Shown piece by piece: positions 50,288 through 59,308 of a DNA stretch of 64,000 nucleotides. The position numbers and the translations under genes are program-made. How positions within the stretch are numbered: the stretch's first letter is position 1; each line of letters begins with the position of its first letter. The notes under the pieces were generated by a model, which worked only from the letters and a program-made list of their open reading frames with translations, made no database searches and had not been told where the DNA came from. The stretch comes from Asaia lannensis NBRC 102526 (GTDB lineage Bacteria; Pseudomonadota; Alphaproteobacteria; Acetobacterales; Acetobacteraceae), in assembly GCF_024054035.1 (NCBI RefSeq), contig NZ_JAMXQU010000012.1, forward strand, positions 1 to 64,000, read 5' to 3'.

Positions 50288-51838
50288 ATGATGTACTATA
50301 GTCGGCCTACCATGCTTGGAGTTCTCGGGGTCTGTTTCCTCGGCCTCCTGCTCTGCCTGCCTAATTTCATGCGTGCGCCTTCGGCGAATCTGCCCTGGCA
50401 TCGGATCCATCTGGGTCTAGATCTCAGTGGCGGTTCGTATCTGCTGCTTCGACTCGACCAGCAGAGCCTGGTCGACGACCGCCTGCAGGGGCTTGAGGAT
50501 CAGGCCAAGCAGGTTCTGATCGAGAAAAACCTCGGCTATCGCGATTTCCGCAAGGATGCGACGGCACGCACGCTGAGCTTTCTGCCTCGCGACGCAAACG
50601 AACAGCAGGCTAGCCTCAACGCGCTGTCATCGGTCGCAGGCTCCGGTAGCGATGTGTCCGCCTCGGTCGATAACGACCGTATCGTGCTGACACTCGATCA
50701 GGCCGCACTCAGGCAGCGTGCACGCGAGGCAGTCGGTCAGTCTATCGAGATCGTGCGTCGTCGTATCGACGGTACGGGTGCAGTCGACCCGGAAATCACC
50801 CGTCAGGGGGACGATCGCATCGTCGTCGAACTCCCGGGCATCAGCGACCCGGAGCATATCAAGCGTCTGCTCGGCACGACGGCCAAAATGACCTTCCGTC
50901 TCCTGGCCAATGACACAGCCGGCGGGGCCGTAGCACCACCGGGTGCCACGATGATGCAGGACGTCAGCACTGGTGCCATGCTGCCCGTGCTCGACCACGT
51001 TGCCGTCGACGGTGCGGCTTTGACGAATGCAGCGGCGTCGATCGATCAGCAATCCGGCGAATGGGCAGTGACCTTCTCGTTCAACCGCGCGGGTGCGCGG
51101 GCCTTTGCCCAGACGACCACAGAAAATGTCGGCCGACGTTTTGCTATTGTGCTCGATAACAAGGTGATCGAGGCACCGGTCATTCGTACCCCGATCACAC
51201 AGGGCAATGGCCAGATCACGGGTAATTTCACCGCACAGACGGCAACCGATCTCGCTGTGATGCTCCGTGCCGGCGCACTCCCCGCCCCCCTGGCTGTCAT
51301 CGAGCAGCGCTCGATCGGCCCGTCGCTCGGCGCCGATTCGATCAAGGCAGGAGCGATCAGCCTGGGCGTTGGCTTTGTTCTCGTGATCCTGTTCATGCTG
51401 CTGTTCTACGGACAGTTCGGCCTCTACGCAGATATCGCTCTTCTGGCCAATCTTGTGCTGATGATCGCGATCCTCTCGCTGTTCGAGGCAACGCTTACCC
51501 TGCCCGGCATGGCCGGTATGCTTCTCACGCTCGGTATGGCAGTGGATGCGAACATCCTGATCAACGAGCGCATACGTGAAGAAGTGAAGCGCGGTCGCAC
51601 GCCGCTCGCGGCCATGCAGGCCGGGTTCGAACGGGCATCGTCCACCATCATCGACAGTAATGCGACGGCGTTTCTGGCCCATGTGATGCTTTTCGTGTTC
51701 GGTACCGGTCCTGTGCGTGGTTTTGCCCTGACGATCACCATCGGTATCGTGACCACCCTGTTCACCACCATGCTTCTGTCACGTCTGCTGATGGTTCGCT
51801 GGTATGCCCTCACCCGTCCCACAGAACTGCCGGTCTGA
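50288..51838 (+). CDS. secD: Protein translocase subunit SecD
   Basis: The 516-residue protein has an N-terminal transmembrane helix, periplasmic P1 domain (HLGLDLSGGSYLLLRLD start) and a six-helix RND-like C-terminal membrane domain (GAISLGVGFVLVILFMLLFYG, GMAVDANILINERIREE). SecD with SecF uses the proton gradient to pull preproteins out of the Sec channel. It starts with tandem ATG codons. SecF follows after four bases. Confidence 0.95.
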   Translation: MMYYSRPTMLGVLGVCFLGLLLCLPNFMRAPSANLPWHRIHLGLDLSGGSYLLLRLDQQSLVDDRLQGLEDQAKQVLIEKNLGYRDFRKDATARTLSFLPRDANEQQASLNALSSVAGSGSDVSASVDNDRIVLTLDQAALRQRAREAVGQSIEIVRRRIDGTGAVDPEITRQGDDRIVVELPGISDPEHIKRLLGTTAKMTFRLLANDTAGGAVAPPGATMMQDVSTGAMLPVLDHVAVDGAALTNAAASIDQQSGEWAVTFSFNRAGARAFAQTTTENVGRRFAIVLDNKVIEAPVIRTPITQGNGQITGNFTAQTATDLAVMLRAGALPAPLAVIEQRSIGPSLGADSIKAGAISLGVGFVLVILFMLLFYGQFGLYADIALLANLVLMIAILSLFEATLTLPGMAGMLLTLGMAVDANILINERIREEVKRGRTPLAAMQAGFERASSTIIDSNATAFLAHVMLFVFGTGPVRGFALTITIGIVTTLFTTMLLSRLLMVRWYALTRPTELPV

Positions 51839-51842
51839 AGCG

Positions 51843-52787
51843 ATGATCTTACGTCCCCTCTTCCGCTTCGTCCGTGATGACAAGCACATTCCGTTCATGC
51901 GAGGCCGTTATGTGGGTCTTGCAACCTCGGCCATCCTTTCGGCGATCTCGGTCGTCCTGTTCTTCGTGCCAGGCCTCAAACTCGGCCTCGACTTTCGCGG
52001 CGGTATCGTCGTCGAGGCACAAACGCAGGGACCAGCCAATTTCGATCGTCTGCGACAGGTTCTTGCGGCCCATAACGTGTCGGCTGCGGGTTTGCAGCGC
52101 TTCGGTGGCGACAATGATGTCCTGATCCAGCTCGACACGCCGCCTGCAGGTCCCCATCAGGATGCGGACACGCAAAAGCTTGTCGATACCGTGCGAAACG
52201 CGGTGGTCGAGGCTCAGCCTGGCACGCAGGTACTGCGCGCAGACGCTGTCGGTGCCTCAGTCTCGTCTGAGCTGTTTCGCAACGGCCTGCTTGCACTTGG
52301 GCTCAGCCTTGCGATGATTCTGGTCTATATCTGGATCAGGTTCGAGTGGGAGTTTGCGCTCAGTGCCGTGATCACCTTGGTGCTCGACCTGACCAAGACC
52401 ATCGGCTTCCTTGCCATTACGCGGTTTCAGTTCGATCTGGTGATGGTGGCCGCGATCCTCACGATCCTCGGTTATTCGACCAACGACAAGGTCGTCGTCT
52501 ATGACCGCGTGCGCGAAAACCTGCGCAAATACCGGACCATGCCGCTGCGCGAGTTGCTCGATCTGTCGATCAACGAGACTCTTAACCGTACGCTGGGCAC
52601 ATCGATGACCGTATTCCTTGCGGCTCTGCCGCTTGCCATTTTCGGCGGTCAGAGCCTGTCCGGGTTTGCCACGGTCATGCTCTTCGGCATTGTGGTTGGC
52701 ACGTCATCGTCGATTTTCATTGCTGCACCGCTGCTTCTCCTCATGGGTGAAAAGCGTCTGCGCCGCAGCAAGGTCGCGAATGGCTGA
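51843..52787 (+). CDS. secF: Protein translocase subunit SecF
   Basis: The start was set at ATG 51843, four bases after the secD stop, giving 314 residues. It has one N-terminal helix, a periplasmic domain beginning GLDFRGGIVVEAQ, and a six-helix domain with ILTILGYSTNDKVVVYDRVREN and LNRTLGTSMTVFLAAL typical of SecF. It works with SecD in the inner membrane. A terminator follows. Confidence 0.95.
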   Translation: MILRPLFRFVRDDKHIPFMRGRYVGLATSAILSAISVVLFFVPGLKLGLDFRGGIVVEAQTQGPANFDRLRQVLAAHNVSAAGLQRFGGDNDVLIQLDTPPAGPHQDADTQKLVDTVRNAVVEAQPGTQVLRADAVGASVSSELFRNGLLALGLSLAMILVYIWIRFEWEFALSAVITLVLDLTKTIGFLAITRFQFDLVMVAAILTILGYSTNDKVVVYDRVRENLRKYRTMPLRELLDLSINETLNRTLGTSMTVFLAALPLAIFGGQSLSGFATVMLFGIVVGTSSSIFIAAPLLLLMGEKRLRRSKVANG

Positions 52788-52850
52788 TAGACGCGCCCAG
52801 TTCCCCTCGCCACACTCGGCCTGAAACAGCCGGGGCAGAAGCGTTCAGTC

Positions 52851-52872
52851 AACCGCCCCTCATGGGGCGGTT
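52851..52872. terminator. Bidirectional terminator
   Basis: AACCGCCCC (52851-52859) pairs with GGGGCGGTT (52864-52872), loop TCAT, followed by TTCTG. It lies between secF and the convergent lipoprotein gene, whose stop codon it overlaps. Confidence 0.8.
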
Positions 52873-53246
52873 TTCTGTTGTATGGAGGAGTCAACCTGCG
52901 GTTGGGGCACGGGCGTAGCGTAGCCGAGTATCTGCCGGATACCGTCATCGGCCAGAGCGAAATTCGCATCTGTCGGGGAATAAGCGGCCTGACGGATAAG
53001 CTGCCACGTATTGTGATCGATGGCGATCAGTCGGGCGATATCGGTCTTGGTCGCGCGATGCTGCAGAATTCTCGTGATCATGCCGTGTTCAGCCATGCCG
53101 TTGGCGATGGCGTAGCTCGTCAGGAGAACGCTCGGTGAGCGCGAGTGCATCATTCTGTCGCCTGTGTTGTCGGCACAGCCGGACAATGCAAGACCGGTCA
53201 GAGCGATCGAGATAAAGGCGATAGCGGAAGAATGGGCGTGGCGCAT
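52860..53246 (-). CDS. Small lipoprotein of unknown function
   Basis: The start was set at ATG 53246 (MRHAHSSAIAF), 128 residues. A signal sequence ends in the lipobox ALSGC, so the mature protein is lipid-anchored. The rest is helical and shows no recognised domain (ILQHRATKTDIARLIAIDHN). It is convergent with secDF. Function unknown. Confidence 0.75.
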   Translation of the reverse strand: MRHAHSSAIAFISIALTGLALSGCADNTGDRMMHSRSPSVLLTSYAIANGMAEHGMITRILQHRATKTDIARLIAIDHNTWQLIRQAAYSPTDANFALADDGIRQILGYATPVPQPQVDSSIQQKTAP

Positions 53247-53400
53247 GAAACGATCATGCGCCACTCTATGCGTCACGCCAAGCGCCGACGCTTCAGCGAT
53301 TTAACGGATACCACAATGCAGCGACAGGCAGCCGAAAGCGCGGCAACGAACGCCCGGGTGATTGGGCATCGAGCCGCCGGACGGATCTGCAGACAAGATC

Positions 53401-53859
53401 CTACTTGGCGTCACGGGCCATGAGATCGCGGATTTCTGTCAGAAGAACCTCGCTCTTCGTGGGGGCTGGCGGCGCGGCTGGAGCCGCTTCCTGCTTGTGC
53501 TGGAAACGCGACACAAGCTTGATGAGCCAGAACACGGCGAATGCCACGATAAGGAACTGAATCACGGCATTGAGAAATACGCCGACATTGACCGTAACGG
53601 CGCCAGCTTTCTGGGCTTCGGCCAGCGTAGGAAGCACAGGCCCCTTCAGCGTGATGAAGATGTTAGAGAAATCGATCCCGCCCGTCAGAAGACCGATCCC
53701 CGGTGTAAGGATATCCTTGACGAGACTGGTTACGATCGACGTGAAGGCCGCACCGACAATGATACCGACGGCCATGTCGATAACATTGCCACGCATGATG
53801 AATTTCTGGAATTCGGAGATCCAGCCGGGTGTGTGTAGCTTCGAGCGGAGATCGGCCAT
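53401..53859 (-). CDS. mscL: Large-conductance mechanosensitive channel MscL
   Basis: The 152-residue protein has the MscL pattern: N-terminal amphipathic helix (FQKFIMRGNVIDMAVGIIVG), TM1 with GAAFTSIVTSLVKDI, a periplasmic loop, TM2 (VFLNAVIQFLIVAFAVFWLI) and a C-terminal helix. It opens under membrane tension to release solutes on osmotic downshock. Confidence 0.96.
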   Translation of the reverse strand: MADLRSKLHTPGWISEFQKFIMRGNVIDMAVGIIVGAAFTSIVTSLVKDILTPGIGLLTGGIDFSNIFITLKGPVLPTLAEAQKAGAVTVNVGVFLNAVIQFLIVAFAVFWLIKLVSRFQHKQEAAPAAPPAPTKSEVLLTEIRDLMARDAK

Positions 53860-54092
53860 CGTTGGTTTTTTTCCTTCAGGAACGATGTGAGAAGAGGTGG
53901 CTCACCCCTGCGGCCTTCGGTGAAGACCGGGAGACTGCCTCACGATGTGAGACAAAAGCCGGAGCGCGACTAGACAAAACAGTCACGAGGCAAAAGTTTC
54001 TGCGCTTTTCTCGTTTCCCAATCCGTTTCTTTCCGTTATAGCCCCCGCATCCGCTCCGGTCGGCATCGGAGCATTTCAACGAGGATATTCCT

Positions 54093-54326
54093 ATGAAGCC
54101 CGGCATTCACCCTGACTATCACGAAATCACGATCATCATGACCGATGGTACGGAGTTCAAGACGCATTCCTGCTACGGCAAGGCTGGCGACACGCTCCGT
54201 CTCGACGTCGATCCGAAGTCCCACCCGGCCTGGACTGGCGTGCAGCGCATGCTCGACACAGGGGGGCAGGTTGCCAAGTTCAACAAGCGCTTTGCCGGCA
54301 TCGGGGCACGCTCCGCCAAGAAGTAA
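54093..54326 (+). CDS. rpmE: 50S ribosomal protein L31
   Basis: The 77-residue protein matches L31: [40 protein letters not shown] and HPAWTG. It has only one cysteine (C27) and not the four-cysteine zinc site of C+ forms, so it is a non-zinc variant. A good terminator follows. Confidence 0.96.
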   Translation: MKPGIHPDYHEITIIMTDGTEFKTHSCYGKAGDTLRLDVDPKSHPAWTGVQRMLDTGGQVAKFNKRFAGIGARSAKK

Positions 54327-54341
54327 TCCAGGCGCTCCTTC

Positions 54342-54366
54342 CCGGACAGGGCCTTGTCCTGTCCGG
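54342..54366 (+). terminator. Terminator after rpmE
   Basis: CCGGACAGG (54342-54350) pairs perfectly with CCTGTCCGG (54358-54366) around a seven-base loop, 15 bases after the rpmE stop. No T run follows, but the stem is strong. Confidence 0.7.
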
Positions 54367-54383
54367 AAACGATCCTACATGCA

Positions 54384-54485
54384 CAGTGAGCGGATGCCCG
54401 AACGGGGTCCGTATCTCACTGTCATGTTGTCTGCGTCTGCCATCATGGAGGCGCTGTTCAGGATCTGCCTTGAAGGAGGTTCATC
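54384..54485 (+). ncRNA. Structured 5' leader of hsp20 gene, possible ROSE-like RNA thermometer
   Basis: Three successive hairpins fill the leader: CAGTGAG (54384-54390) with CTCACTG (54415-54421), including inner pairs CGGA/TCCG and CCC/GGG; GCGTCT (54433-54438) with AGGCGC (54449-54454); and a last imperfect hairpin in which CTGCCTT pairs with AAGGAGG, the ribosome binding site, eight bases before the ATG. This is the layout of ROSE elements that control alphaproteobacterial small heat-shock genes. The exact ROSE core (U[U/C]GCU) is only loosely matched. Confidence 0.5.
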
Positions 54486-55007
54486 ATGTCTTACGATTTC
54501 GCACCGCTTCTGCGGTCTGCCATCGGGTTCGATCGTCTGGCACGGCTCGTCGACGACGCTGTGTCGAATGCACCAGCCCATGCAAGCTACCCCCCTTACA
54601 ATATCGAAAAGTCGCAGGATGACGTTTATCGCGTCACGATGGCACTTGCGGGGTTCGGCCAGGACGACATCGAGGTTCTGCTGGCCGAGAATCAACTGAT
54701 CATCAAGGGAAATGTCCCGCGCAGAGCCTCGGATGGAGAGCTGCTGCACCGAGGTATCGCAACACGGGCTTTCGAGCGCCGCTTTGCCCTTGCCGATCAT
54801 GTCGAGGTTACAGGCGCGGACCTGCACAACGGCCTTCTCACTGTATCGATCCGTCAGGTCATGCCGGAAGCACTCAAGCCCAGACGCATACCCGTCACGC
54901 GCGGTCAGGACGCCGCCTCCAACGATAGCCGGCCTTTCTCAACGATGACGGCCATGCCGGTGCCCGCAGCCGGCACTGCGGTTGCACCCGCTCATCACGC
55001 GGTCTGA
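54486..55007 (+). CDS. Hsp20/alpha-crystallin small heat-shock protein
   Basis: The 173-residue protein is of the IbpA/HspA type. It has a Phe-rich N-terminal start (SYDFAPLLRSAIGFDRL), the alpha-crystallin domain (about 35-130; YPPYNIEKSQDDVYRVTMAL and FERRFALADHVEVTGADL) and a C-terminal tail with RRIPV. It holds unfolded proteins in an ATP-independent way. A structured leader hides its ribosome binding site, and a T-rich terminator lies downstream. Confidence 0.93.
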   Translation: MSYDFAPLLRSAIGFDRLARLVDDAVSNAPAHASYPPYNIEKSQDDVYRVTMALAGFGQDDIEVLLAENQLIIKGNVPRRASDGELLHRGIATRAFERRFALADHVEVTGADLHNGLLTVSIRQVMPEALKPRRIPVTRGQDAASNDSRPFSTMTAMPVPAAGTAVAPAHHAV

Positions 55008-55013
55008 TGAGGG

Positions 55014-55052
55014 ATGCCTCGTTGTGCCACAGGCATGACGAGGCATGGTTTT
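55014..55052 (+). terminator. Terminator after hsp20
   Basis: ATGCCTCGT (55014-55022) pairs perfectly with ACGAGGCAT (55038-55046), then GG and six T. It is a canonical intrinsic terminator. Confidence 0.8.
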
Positions 55053-55221
55053 TTGTGGAATTCTTACGGAAGGACTTGACCCTCAAGCCATGGCCGGACC
55101 ATATCAGCGCAGACTTTGCAATGCATCCAGCAGGTGCCGCGCAGACGACCCCGGCCCGCCGGGGAAGGACATTTCAATCGGTGCCTGCTGGAGCGGCGCT
55201 CCTCATGCAGGATAGACCGAG

Positions 55222-55806
55222 ATGACCTTGCCGCTTATGCCGAAAGCCACTGCAGTATGGCTGATCGACAAAACCGCCCTCACCTTCACCCAGATCGCCG
55301 AATTCTGCGGCATGCATCCGCTCGAAGTGCAGGCGATCGCCGATGGTGAAGTAGCTGCCGGGATCAACGGATACGATCCGGTCAAGAACAATCAGGTGAC
55401 CCAAGAACAGATCACGCGCTGCGAAGGCAATCCGGATCTGCGCCTCAAGCTGTCCCCGAAAGCCAATCCGGTGGCACGCCGCGCCAAAGGCGCACGGTAT
55501 ACACCGATTGCACGACGCAACGACCGCCCCGATGCGATCGCCTTCGTGCTGCGTCAGTTCCCGCAGCTTTCCGAACTGCAGATCATCAAGCTTCTCGGCA
55601 CCACCAAGGATACCATCGCCAAGGTGCGCGATCGCCAGCATTGGAACAGCGCCAACATCAAGCCGCGCGATCCGGTGATTCTGGGCCTGTGCAGCCAGAC
55701 GGACCTGAACGCTGCCGTTCAGGCGGCCAACGAGCGCCTTGCCCGTGAAGGTCACAGCGTTCCTGTCGTCGCAGAAATGTCAGATTTCGACGACGCTCAG
55801 AATTAA
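55222..55806 (+). CDS. DUF1013 protein, cell-cycle regulator TrcR-like
   Basis: The 194-residue protein matches the alphaproteobacterial DUF1013 family across its length (MPKATAVWLIDKTALTFTQIAEFC, GINGYDPVKNNQ, KPRDPVILGLC). The N-terminal segment (LTFTQIAEFCGMHPLEVQAI) is an HTH-like fold, and a second one is seen around QLSELQIIKLLGTTKDTI. Members are almost universal in Alphaproteobacteria and are called TrcR, a cell-cycle transcription regulator. The gene stands alone with a 170-base upstream region. Confidence 0.85.
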   Translation: MTLPLMPKATAVWLIDKTALTFTQIAEFCGMHPLEVQAIADGEVAAGINGYDPVKNNQVTQEQITRCEGNPDLRLKLSPKANPVARRAKGARYTPIARRNDRPDAIAFVLRQFPQLSELQIIKLLGTTKDTIAKVRDRQHWNSANIKPRDPVILGLCSQTDLNAAVQAANERLAREGHSVPVVAEMSDFDDAQN

Positions 55807-55882
55807 GAAGAGATGGCGCCGGTCGTTCTCCCTAGTGTAGGATTTCGGGGTTAGCGACCGGATATGAAGCGGAAAAAACCTG

Positions 55883-56083
55883 ATGCTCGTTGATCATGAA
55901 GTCATGCTTCGCCGTCTGCATGAACTGCGCAGCGAACATCGCGATCTTGATACGGTAATCGATCGTCTCGTTCAGCATCCGCTAAACCAGTTGCAGCTAC
56001 AGCGCCTCAAAAAGCGCAAGCTGCTGCTGAAGGACGAGATCATATTTATCGAAAACCGTCTGATACCGGATGATATTGCCTGA
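55883..56083 (+). CDS. DUF465 (YdcH-like) small protein
   Basis: The 66-residue protein fits DUF465: LRSEHRDLDTVIDRLVQHP followed by a helical region with QLQRLKKRKLLLKDEI. It is a short coiled-coil helical hairpin of unknown function. Its stop directly abuts the purE start, so it shares its transcript with purEK, an arrangement common in Alphaproteobacteria. Confidence 0.87.
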   Translation: MLVDHEVMLRRLHELRSEHRDLDTVIDRLVQHPLNQLQLQRLKKRKLLLKDEIIFIENRLIPDDIA

Positions 56084-56611
56084 ATGAGCGAAGATCTCGA
56101 TCTCTACCGTCAGACGACGGATCTGGCCCAGACACCGCGTGTGGGCATCATCATGGGAAGCCAGTCCGACTGGTCGACCATGAGCTTCGCCGCCGAAAAA
56201 CTGGCCGAGCTCGATATCAGCTTCGAGACACGAATCGTCTCTGCCCATCGCACACCTGACAGGCTTGCAGACTATGCCCGTTCGGGTCGTGGGCGCGGGC
56301 TTCAGGTCATCATCGCCGGTGCCGGGGGTGCCGCTCATCTACCGGGCATGGTCTCCGCATGGACGACACTGCCGGTGCTTGGCGTTCCGGTTGAGTCCCA
56401 CGCACTCAAGGGCATGGACTCACTCCTCTCCATCGTCCAGATGCCCGGCGGTGTTCCTGTGGGTACGCTTGCCATCGGCAAGGCGGGCGCGATCAACGCG
56501 GCATTGCTCGCGGCGTCAATCATCTCCCTTCAGGATGAGGGCGTACGCGCGCGTCTGGATACATGGCGCGCAATGCAGACCGCCTCCGTGGCAGATTCAC
56601 CCGAATCATGA
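56084..56611 (+). CDS. purE: N5-carboxyaminoimidazole ribonucleotide mutase PurE
   Basis: The 175-residue protein matches class I Pur[14 protein letters not shown], the catalytic SAHRTPDRL stretch (His and Arg), and [12 protein letters not shown]. It moves the carboxyl group of N5-CAIR to C4 in purine biosynthesis. It begins right after the DUF465 stop and overlaps purK by four bases. Confidence 0.97.
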   Translation: MSEDLDLYRQTTDLAQTPRVGIIMGSQSDWSTMSFAAEKLAELDISFETRIVSAHRTPDRLADYARSGRGRGLQVIIAGAGGAAHLPGMVSAWTTLPVLGVPVESHALKGMDSLLSIVQMPGGVPVGTLAIGKAGAINAALLAASIISLQDEGVRARLDTWRAMQTASVADSPES

Positions 56612-57789
56612 GCCACAGCGGACTTCCTCTCGGTTCGACAATCGGGATCATCGGTGGCGGGCAGCTGGGACGCATGTCCGCCGTAGCGGCCGCCCGACTG
56701 GGTTATCACGTGCACATTCTGAGTGCAGAGCCCAACCCGCCAGCGCAGGATACCGCACGGCAGGTCACAATCGGCGCCTATGATGACGAGGCCGTACTGA
56801 GACGCTTCGCCGAGAGCGTGGATGTCATCACCTTCGAATTCGAAAATATCTCGGCACAAGGGCTCGACCTGCTGGCATCGCTTTGCCCGGTCCATCCTGC
56901 GGGCGCCGTCCTGGCCATCAGCCAGGATCGTATTCTCGAGAAAAGTTTTCTTGGCGAGAATGAAATCCCGGTCGCACCCTGGGTGTCGGTGGCTGGGCCC
57001 GCACAGCTTGCAGACGCTGCCGAGACGCTGGGCTTTCCTTTCCTGCTCAAGACAACCCGGTTCGGGTATGACGGCAAGGGACAGTTCAGGATACAGGATG
57101 CTGCGACGCTGCAGGCACTGACACGCGATCTACCCTACCCGCTGATCGCTGAAGGGTTTGTCGATTTCGATCGCGAGCTCAGTGTCATGGTTGCGCGGAA
57201 TGCACGCGGCGATATCCAGAATTTCGCGGTCACCGAGAACCAGCACCGCGATGGCATTCTCGACGTCAGCCTTGCCCCTGCACGCGTTCCCGTTGCACTG
57301 GCGTGCGAAGCCGTCTCTCTGGCACGTGACATTGCATGCCGTATCGGTCTCGTCGGCATTATGGGTGTTGAGATGTTCGTCGCAGCGGATGGCTCGCTGC
57401 TGGTGAACGAGATTGCCCCACGTCCGCATAATTCTGGCCACTGGACCATGGATGCCTGCCTGATCGACCAGTTCGAGATGCATATCCGTGCCGTCGCCAA
57501 TCTCCCCCTCCCCGATCCATGCCGCCATAGCGATGCGGTTATGAAAAACCTGATCGGTCCGGAGGGCATGGCGCTATGCGAGAACACGCTGGCCGGTTCG
57601 GGGCTTGCCTTGCATCTTTATGGCAAAAGCGACTGTCGCCCAGGCCGAAAGATGGGCCACATCAATGCCCTGTTCCCGCTCGGTGCCCTCCCAGGCCCCT
57701 ACGGGATCGATGCACGCTTCGAACCGCTACGCGCAACTGCGGATATCGTTGAAGTCGCGTCATCCGAGCGAGTGGAGATTGTCGAGTAG
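56608..57789 (+). CDS. purK: N5-carboxyaminoimidazole ribonucleotide synthase PurK
   Basis: The 393-residue protein (start ATG 56608, overlapping the purE stop) is an ATP-grasp enzyme: [12 protein letters not shown] at the N-terminus, [15 protein letters not shown], and [15 protein letters not shown] with the metal ligands. It makes N5-CAIR from AIR, ATP and bicarbonate. Its last 30 bases overlap the end of the convergent radC gene. Confidence 0.97.
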   Translation: MSHSGLPLGSTIGIIGGGQLGRMSAVAAARLGYHVHILSAEPNPPAQDTARQVTIGAYDDEAVLRRFAESVDVITFEFENISAQGLDLLASLCPVHPAGAVLAISQDRILEKSFLGENEIPVAPWVSVAGPAQLADAAETLGFPFLLKTTRFGYDGKGQFRIQDAATLQALTRDLPYPLIAEGFVDFDRELSVMVARNARGDIQNFAVTENQHRDGILDVSLAPARVPVALACEAVSLARDIACRIGLVGIMGVEMFVAADGSLLVNEIAPRPHNSGHWTMDACLIDQFEMHIRAVANLPLPDPCRHSDAVMKNLIGPEGMALCENTLAGSGLALHLYGKSDCRPGRKMGHINALFPLGALPGPYGIDARFEPLRATADIVEVASSERVEIVE

Positions 57790-58536
57790 ACCCAGTTCCC
57801 TGAAGCTGATCGAACTGCCATTGCCGATGATGATGTGATCTGCAATCTCCACTTCGATCAGCGCAGCTGCGCGCTGGGTATCGTGGGTCATGGCGATGTC
57901 GCCATCCGACGGTGTCGGATCGCCGCTCGGATGATTGTGGACCAGAACGATTTTTCTGGCGCCTATCTCCATGGCCCTGCGCGCGACCTCCCTTGGATAC
58001 ACAGGAGTATGATTGACTGTACCGCGTGTCTGCGCCTCATCTGCAAGAAGGCAGTTCCGCCGGTCGAGAAACAGGATACGAAACTGCTCGATCGGTTCGC
58101 GTGCCAGCCGTGACTTGAGATAGTCGAGCATGGATTTCGGGTCCGACAGAATGTCCCCGCGTCCCATACGCGCACGGCTGACCCTGATGGCAGCTTCGTG
58201 CAGTAGCCGGATTGTGGACACCATATGCGTTTCGGGCAGCACGACGCCGGCCAGATTACGCACATCTGCCGCAAAGAAAGCCGCCAGAGAACCGTAACGG
58301 GTCAAAAGATTGTTGGCCAATGCCTGGCAGCTTTGCACGTCGACCCCGACCGAACCCAGAAAAAGCCTCAGCAGGATCTCATCGGAGAGAACTGGGCCTT
58401 GCCCATCGCGCAAGGCCATGTGAGGTATTTCGGACCAGTTCTGCTGGTCGTGCCCGAATAAGGGCGTTGCGGCGAGCGGCACATCGACCCTGACGCCTAG
58501 CTGGTGTTCAATTTCTTTCAACGGCTTCTCCGCCAC
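57760..58536 (-). CDS. radC: RadC family JAB-domain protein
   Basis: The 258-residue protein has an N-terminal helix-hairpin-helix region (about 50-125) and a C-terminal JAB/MPN domain with an intact metal site: E183, H200 and H202 in LVHNHPSGDPTPS, and D213. RadC proteins are putative metal-dependent hydrolases, not proven in repair. Its 3' end overlaps purK by 30 bases in the opposite direction. A paralog with a lost metal site stands 770 bases away on the same strand. Confidence 0.92.
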   Translation of the reverse strand: MAEKPLKEIEHQLGVRVDVPLAATPLFGHDQQNWSEIPHMALRDGQGPVLSDEILLRLFLGSVGVDVQSCQALANNLLTRYGSLAAFFAADVRNLAGVVLPETHMVSTIRLLHEAAIRVSRARMGRGDILSDPKSMLDYLKSRLAREPIEQFRILFLDRRNCLLADEAQTRGTVNHTPVYPREVARRAMEIGARKIVLVHNHPSGDPTPSDGDIAMTHDTQRAAALIEVEIADHIIIGNGSSISFRELGLLDNLHSLG

Positions 58537-58553
58537 TATTTATCGAGCCATGT

Positions 58554-59255
58554 ATGTCAAAGTTTGATCAATATACGAGTGATCAATCCATTTTATTTGA
58601 TCTTGACGGAACGATTATCGATTCACGCATAGGTATTATTGAAACACTTCACGGAGTCGTTCGGGCATTGGGGCACGAGCCTGACCCTTTCATCGACCTC
58701 ACCTGGGTTGTTGGCCCTCCGCTCGCTGAGCTCATGGCCGAGGTCATTCGGCCCTACGGTGAAAAACGCGTCGAGGAGGCAATCGCTCATTATCGTCGTC
58801 TCTATGACGAAACCGGGCGGTTCCAGACGCCGGTGTTTCCCCATATGGCCCGCCTTCTCAAGGATCTCGCCCGATCGCCGGTACGGATCTTCACGGCAAC
58901 CTCGAAGCCTGCCTCACTGGCACGCCATATCCTGGCGCAGCACGAACTCGATTGCTGCTTCGACGCCATTCATGGCGCAGCCGATGACGATAGCGGTGGT
59001 GAAAAGCCGGAGATGATCGCACGCATCATGAAACAGGAAGGTCTATCGCCAGCGCGCACGCTGATGATCGGAGACAGACGTTTCGACATTTCCGGTGCGC
59101 ATGCCAACCGGTTGCGCGCTTTGGGTGTCCTGTGGGGATATGGAGGTGAGAGCGAGCTTACCGAAGCAGGTGCAGAGATGCTCGTCGATGCCCCTGAGGC
59201 GCTCGAACCGGCAATCCATTCTCAGTTCCACGCACTCGCCCGCCAGCCTTCCTGA
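58554..59255 (+). CDS. HAD family phosphatase (phosphoglycolate phosphatase-like)
   Basis: The 233-residue protein has the HAD motifs: DLDGTIIDS (nucleophile and acid/base Asp), TATSKP, K at EKPEMI and GDRRFD. The cap region after motif I is helical, as in class I phosphatases such as PGP/PpaX. The substrate is a small phosphate ester, unknown here. It is encoded on the plus strand between two radC paralogs on the minus strand. Confidence 0.9.
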   Translation: MSKFDQYTSDQSILFDLDGTIIDSRIGIIETLHGVVRALGHEPDPFIDLTWVVGPPLAELMAEVIRPYGEKRVEEAIAHYRRLYDETGRFQTPVFPHMARLLKDLARSPVRIFTATSKPASLARHILAQHELDCCFDAIHGAADDDSGGEKPEMIARIMKQEGLSPARTLMIGDRRFDISGAHANRLRALGVLWGYGGESELTEAGAEMLVDAPEALEPAIHSQFHALARQPS

Positions 59256-59308
59256 CCCGCGATGGGGGCCGCACCTCCGGGGTCTCCATCTCCCGGTGAC
59301 CATTCGCT

